NCBI GenBank assembly: GCA_003561595.1
Contig: PWWF01000159.1
Coordinates: forward strand, 1-9,620
Direction of reading: 5' to 3'
DNA: 9,620 bases
Source: Paracoccaceae bacterium
GTDB lineage: Bacteria > Pseudomonadota > Alphaproteobacteria > Rhodobacterales > Rhodobacteraceae
The position numbers and the translations under genes were made by a program. Position 1 is the stretch's first letter, and every line of letters starts with the position of its first letter. Positions 6,936-9,620 of this stretch are shown piece by piece. Under the pieces are notes generated by a model. The model searched no databases, had not been told where the DNA came from, and saw only the letters and a program-made list of their open reading frames with translations.

Positions 6936-7303
6936 GACGGGGGACCCGACCGGTAACCGACCGCGACGAGTTCGACCAGAAGATCGGGGCGGCAAAGCTC
7001 CCCGGATACACAGGTGCGCGCCGGAGGATCATCGTTCGCTACCCAGTCATTCCAGACCGCATTCAGCGCCGAGAAATAGCGCATGTCCTTGAGCCAGATC
7101 GTGACTGTAAACAGGTCCTGCTGCCCGATTCCGGCCTCAGCCATCAGCATGTCGAGCCGCGCAAGCGCATCGCGCGTCTGCGCCTTGATATCACCATCAA
7201 GGGTGCGTGGCTGGATTCCGGTCAGATAAACCCACGGCCCGCCTGCGCAAACGAGGGCGCGCCTTGCGCCGTCCAGATCTTCGATATGGCTTCGCTGAAT
7301 CAT
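6932..7303 (-). CDS. Rid (RidA/YjgF) family protein with conserved Arg (123 aa)
   Basis: This is the first gene of the Rid pair and close to the usual family length (about 125-130 aa). Features seen: WVYLTGIQPRT (24-34), where family members carry the SGQ-type loop; the helix TRDALARLDMLMAEAG; the strand LFTVTIWLKDMRYF (64-77); PPARTCVSGEL with Arg96; and LLVELVAVGYR with Glu111. Arg96 corresponds to RidA Arg105 that binds the substrate carboxylate, so imine/enamine deaminase activity on an amino-acid-derived intermediate is plausible. The start at 7303 has only a weak AAGG upstream. It overlaps the second Rid gene by 4 bases. The pair is 422 bp upstream of the importer/amidohydrolase operon on the same strand, which suggests but does not prove a shared pathway. 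Confidence 0.9.
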   Translation of the reverse strand: MIQRSHIEDLDGARRALVCAGGPWVYLTGIQPRTLDGDIKAQTRDALARLDMLMAEAGIGQQDLFTVTIWLKDMRYFSALNAVWNDWVANDDPPARTCVSGELCRPDLLVELVAVGYRSGPPS

Positions 7304-7926
7304 CAGGAACGGCCTTTCATGTCAATCTCGGCCTCGAAGCATCCGGGCGAGCCTCGCGCCGCAGCGTCAGTTTATCTTATCCGGCGCCCGCAGCTCGCGA
7401 TCTCCCACATAAATTCGACCGCATTACCGCCGGACAGGACGCCGCGCTGCCACATAGGCACTGATAATGAAGCTCTCGTCAATCTTTGAATGCAAGACGG
7501 ATATCGCTCGCCACAAGGACGGGCAAGTCGTGCCTGATCCAGCCCGCTCGCCCGGCGCGTGATCGTGACGGGCTGAGTGTCGAAATGCATCAGTCCGTGA
7601 TCGTCGCATCCGGCAATGACGGAGGCGACGGTCAGGCTGGCACCCCCGGCGCTGTCGGGCAATCTTTTTTACACTTATAGATTGCACCATTTTGCGTGTG
7701 CGCATTCGTCCGATGCACTCAGGCCAAGCGGGACGCAACACCGCGCATGCGGGCTGGCTTTTGCGACAGTAGCACATGCCGACCGGGATAACACCTGATC
7801 GCCAGAGATATTCGCACCGACCATAGCTTACGCCGGTTTGACAGCCTTGTTCCCGTTCAGGGCCGCCTGTGTGATCTGGCGCGGCGATGTCCTGCGCGCA
7901 ATCAGCCTCGCCTGGATATGGCGCCG
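7304..7926. other. 623-bp gap without a convincing gene
   Basis: Several open frames cross this stretch on both strands, but none has a recognisable family, a good ribosome site or the codon pattern of the neighbouring genes. A 7-bp inverted repeat around a T-run (7659-7685) is the only clear structure. A weak TTGACG-like box at 7482-7477 on the minus strand could belong to a promoter of the Rid pair but lacks a good -10. The size and lower GC would fit a decayed gene or an insertion scar. Confidence 0.55.
7659..7685. repeat. Inverted repeat GCAATCT/AGATTGC, 13-nt spacer
   Basis: Perfect 7-bp arms flank a spacer with a run of five T on the plus strand. It could be an operator or a weak terminator-like structure. 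It lies in the gene-free gap about 360 bp upstream of the Rid pair. Function unknown. Confidence 0.45.
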
Positions 7927-9108
7927 TCAGACGATCTGCCCCGCCGCCCACCCCGAACTCCAGGCCCACTGAAAGTTGTAGCCGCCCAGCCAACCGGTCA
8001 CATCGACCAGTTCGCCCACCACATGAAGCCCCGGAACCGCGCGCGCGGCGAAGCTGCGTGCGTCCAGATCCCGCGTGTCGACCCCGCCCGCCGTCACTTC
8101 CGCCGTGCGCCACCCTTCGGTTCCGGCGGGAACCAGTTGCCAGTCATGAACGCTGCGAGCGAGCCTTTCGAACCCGGCCCGCGTCTGGTCGCCCAATCGC
8201 CCCGACAGCCCGGCCCGCGCCACAACGCTGCGCGCCAGCGCCTGTGGCAGGTCGATGACATTGACCAGATCGCGCCCGCCCAGTCCTGCGGCCCGACCCG
8301 ACTCGGCCTTGAGCGCGAGGTCTTGCCCCGGGCACAGGTCGACACGGATCGCGCGGCCCGGTGTCCAGTAGCTGGAAATCTGCAGGATCGACGGGCCGGA
8401 CAGCCCGCGATGCGTGAAGAGCAACCCCTCCTCGAACGCGATCTTCTGGGCCTCGGTCCCCACTCGCGCCTGCACCGATAGCCCGGAGAGCGGGCGCAGC
8501 ACCTCGAGTTGTGCGTCGGTAAAGACCAGCGGCACCAGCGCTGGACGGGTCGGTACGATCCTGAGCCCGAACGCCTCGGCCACCCGGTAGCCGAAATCGC
8601 TGGCGCCCATCTTCGGGATCGACTTGCCGCCCGTGGCCAGCACAACCGAACGCGCCGTGATCTCGCCCGCATCGGTTTCGACCCGGAAATCGCCATCGGC
8701 GCCGCGCGTCACCGCCCCCGGGCGCACGCCCAGCCGGAGTTCCCCGCCAGCGGCATGCAGATCCCGCAGCAGCAGGCTGACGATCTGCCGTGCGGACCCA
8801 TCGCAGAAAAGCTGTCCGAGTGTCTTTTCATGCCAGGCGATGCCCGCACGCGTGATCCGGTCGATGAAGTCCTGCTGAGTGTAGCGGCTGAGCGCCGAGC
8901 GCGCGAAGCGGGGGTTTTGCGACAAGAACCGGTCCGGCGAGATGTGAAGATTGGTGAAGTTGCACCGCCCCCCGCCCGATATGCGGATCTTCTCTCCGGC
9001 GGCACGGGCATGATCCAGCACCACGACGCGCCGCCCCCGGCGCGCCGCCTCGATGGCGCACATCAGGCCCGCAGCCCCCGCGCCCAGAATGATAACGTCC
9101 CACATCAT
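7927..9108 (-). CDS. HI0933/BaiN-type NAD(P)/FAD-dependent oxidoreductase (393 aa)
   Basis: This is a cytosolic flavoprotein of the HI0933-like family (also called BaiN/RdsA-type or 'aminoacetone oxidase family'), whose physiological reaction in most bacteria is not established. The FAD-binding Rossmann motif GAGAAG is at 9-14, preceded by WDVIIL. The family hallmark GEKIRISGGGRCNFTN is at 38-53, LATGG at 157-161, LLFTHRGLSGPSILQIS at 229-245, and the C-terminal FAD motif AEVTAGGVDT through GELVDVTGWLGGYNFQWAWSSG at 336-386. All expected blocks are present in order and the length is normal, so it appears intact. The start is one of two adjacent ATGs (9108 or 9105) because the Rossmann motif begins at once. 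The 49 extra in-frame residues up to 9255 run into the inverted-repeat region and are rejected. It stands alone: 623 bp separate it from the Rid pair, and insertion-sequence debris lies upstream. A link with the import operon is not supported. Confidence 0.93.
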   Translation of the reverse strand: MMWDVIILGAGAAGLMCAIEAARRGRRVVVLDHARAAGEKIRISGGGRCNFTNLHISPDRFLSQNPRFARSALSRYTQQDFIDRITRAGIAWHEKTLGQLFCDGSARQIVSLLLRDLHAAGGELRLGVRPGAVTRGADGDFRVETDAGEITARSVVLATGGKSIPKMGASDFGYRVAEAFGLRIVPTRPALVPLVFTDAQLEVLRPLSGLSVQARVGTEAQKIAFEEGLLFTHRGLSGPSILQISSYWTPGRAIRVDLCPGQDLALKAESGRAAGLGGRDLVNVIDLPQALARSVVARAGLSGRLGDQTRAGFERLARSVHDWQLVPAGTEGWRTAEVTAGGVDTRDLDARSFAARAVPGLHVVGELVDVTGWLGGYNFQWAWSSGWAAGQIV

Positions 9109-9243
9109 CGCGTTCCCGCACCTTCCAGGCCCCTGATAGTCCGGGTGCACCTGACGCGCCAGACCGCAAAACCGACGCGACATTCCGCGATTCGTCAGTT
9201 CACCGTTCCGTGCGCCGATCCCATACCATTGATTTGTAATGAT
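9109..9243. other. Upstream region of the flavoprotein gene
   Basis: No gene is seen here. A weak GAAGG precedes the flavoprotein start. No good promoter could be picked out; the region ends at the inverted repeat of likely mobile-element origin. Confidence 0.5.
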
Positions 9244-9305
9244 AAAGTGGCCCACTTGGGTGGGTTATGACCATCTGAAACTGACCCACCCAAATGGGTC
9301 ACTTT
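9244..9305. repeat. Imperfect 24-bp inverted repeat, likely insertion-sequence end
   Basis: Arms at 9244-9267 and 9282-9305 are inverted copies matching at 21 of 24 positions (all three differences are transitions), separated by 14 nt. Within the right arm, TGACCCA and TGGGTCA form a further perfect 7-bp palindrome. Repeated GGGTGGGTCA/TGGGTCACTTTT blocks resemble the multiple terminal transposase-binding repeats of IS21-type elements, from memory. No IS21 genes are present, so this would be a solitary end or a scar. A bidirectional transcription-stopping hairpin is an alternative. Confidence 0.6.
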
Positions 9306-9464
9306 TGCATGCTGATTCACAGACCAGTGCCGAGGACGGCCGACATTTTCGGCCGCGAAGACGTCAATCGGGGTGAAAACGAAGAGCATGACAGGAGGCC
9401 ATGCCTCACGATCACTCACACGGTCAGCGAGGACGGCCCGCGGCAGATGATTACGCTGATCCAT

Positions 9465-9620
9465 GGGCTCAGGCAGAATGGACAGCGGCACAAAGGCAGG
9501 CTCCGCCGGCTCCGACGCAGGCGATCCGTTCAGCGTATCCATCAGGTCACCCGGCAAAGCCAGCCGACCCTGCCGGGCATGACGACGCCAATCTGACAGG
9601 TGATGTGGGAGCAAATCGTA
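9465..9620 (-). pseudogene. IS66-family accessory protein TnpA, C-terminal fragment
   Basis: Reading in from the right edge, the frame gives YDLLPHHLSDWRRHARQGRL followed by ALPGDL and, about 20 residues later, AFVPLSI. This is the typical middle-to-C-terminal part of IS66 TnpA, the small protein with an N-terminal helix-turn-helix encoded ahead of TnpB and the TnpC transposase. The helix-turn-helix half would lie outside the window. After FVPLSI the family's usual C-terminal strands (an I-x-V-x-L...V-x-I-R-L pattern) are absent in all three minus frames. The frame stays open to 9195 but loses resemblance and runs through the inverted repeat. No TnpB or TnpC follows. I read it as a truncated relic, probably cut by a later rearrangement or insertion at the repeat. 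Confidence 0.65.

Noticed and set aside
7477..7482. TTGACG box as a promoter for the Rid pair
   Set aside because: No acceptable -10 element occurs at 16-18 nt spacing.
7651..7670. Intrinsic terminator on the plus strand ending in a T-run
   Set aside because: The stem before the T-run is only about 4 bp, and no plus-strand gene precedes it.
7424..8113. Long minus-strand open frame of 229 codons
   Set aside because: It is an out-of-frame shadow of the flavoprotein gene that runs on into the gap. It has no recognisable family.
8509..9270. Plus-strand open frame opposite the flavoprotein gene
   Set aside because: It is a shadow of a well-supported minus-strand gene, with no domain signature.
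1..9620. CRISPR array, tRNA, rRNA or riboswitch
   Set aside because: No regularly spaced direct repeats, tRNA-like cloverleaf or known RNA gene motif was seen on either strand.

Overview
The window looks like a piece of an alphaproteobacterial chromosome or plasmid, most likely a Rhodobacteraceae-type (Paracoccus/Roseobacter-like) organism. This rests on high GC content, GC-rich third codon positions, tight ATGA-coupled operons and the protein families present. It is an inference from style, not a measured taxonomic assignment. Every gene I can support lies on the minus strand, so transcription runs from high to low coordinates.

Right end (about 9109-9620): mobile-element debris. The C-terminal half of an IS66-type accessory protein TnpA enters from the right edge and loses family resemblance after about 50 residues. 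Next to it is an imperfect 24-bp inverted repeat that resembles an insertion-sequence end. Below that (7927-9108) is an intact HI0933/BaiN-type FAD-dependent oxidoreductase. A gap of about 620 bp (7304-7926) without a convincing gene follows.

Middle (6570-7303): two small Rid (RidA/YjgF) family genes in tandem, joined by a 4-base ATGA overlap. The upstream one keeps the Rid arginine; the downstream one has Leu at the aligned position. A 422-bp intergenic region (6148-6569) follows, with a candidate promoter and an overlapping 10-4-10 palindrome upstream of the transport operon.

Left two thirds (1-6147): a compact operon of a secreted family-5 (peptide/opine/nickel-type) solute-binding protein, a strong hairpin, a DppB-type permease, a DppC-type permease, a CodA/AtzC-like amidohydrolase, and a second TRZ/ATZ-like amidohydrolase that runs off the left edge. 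The importer's ATPase genes are not in the window.

The simplest reading is an import-and-hydrolysis system for a small nitrogenous compound. The binding protein and permeases bring it in, the two amidohydrolases open or deaminate it, and the nearby Rid proteins may remove reactive imine/enamine intermediates. The substrate is unknown. Both amidohydrolases carry changes at positions that matter in characterised relatives, so this may be an undescribed catabolic route. The link to the Rid pair is only by proximity.
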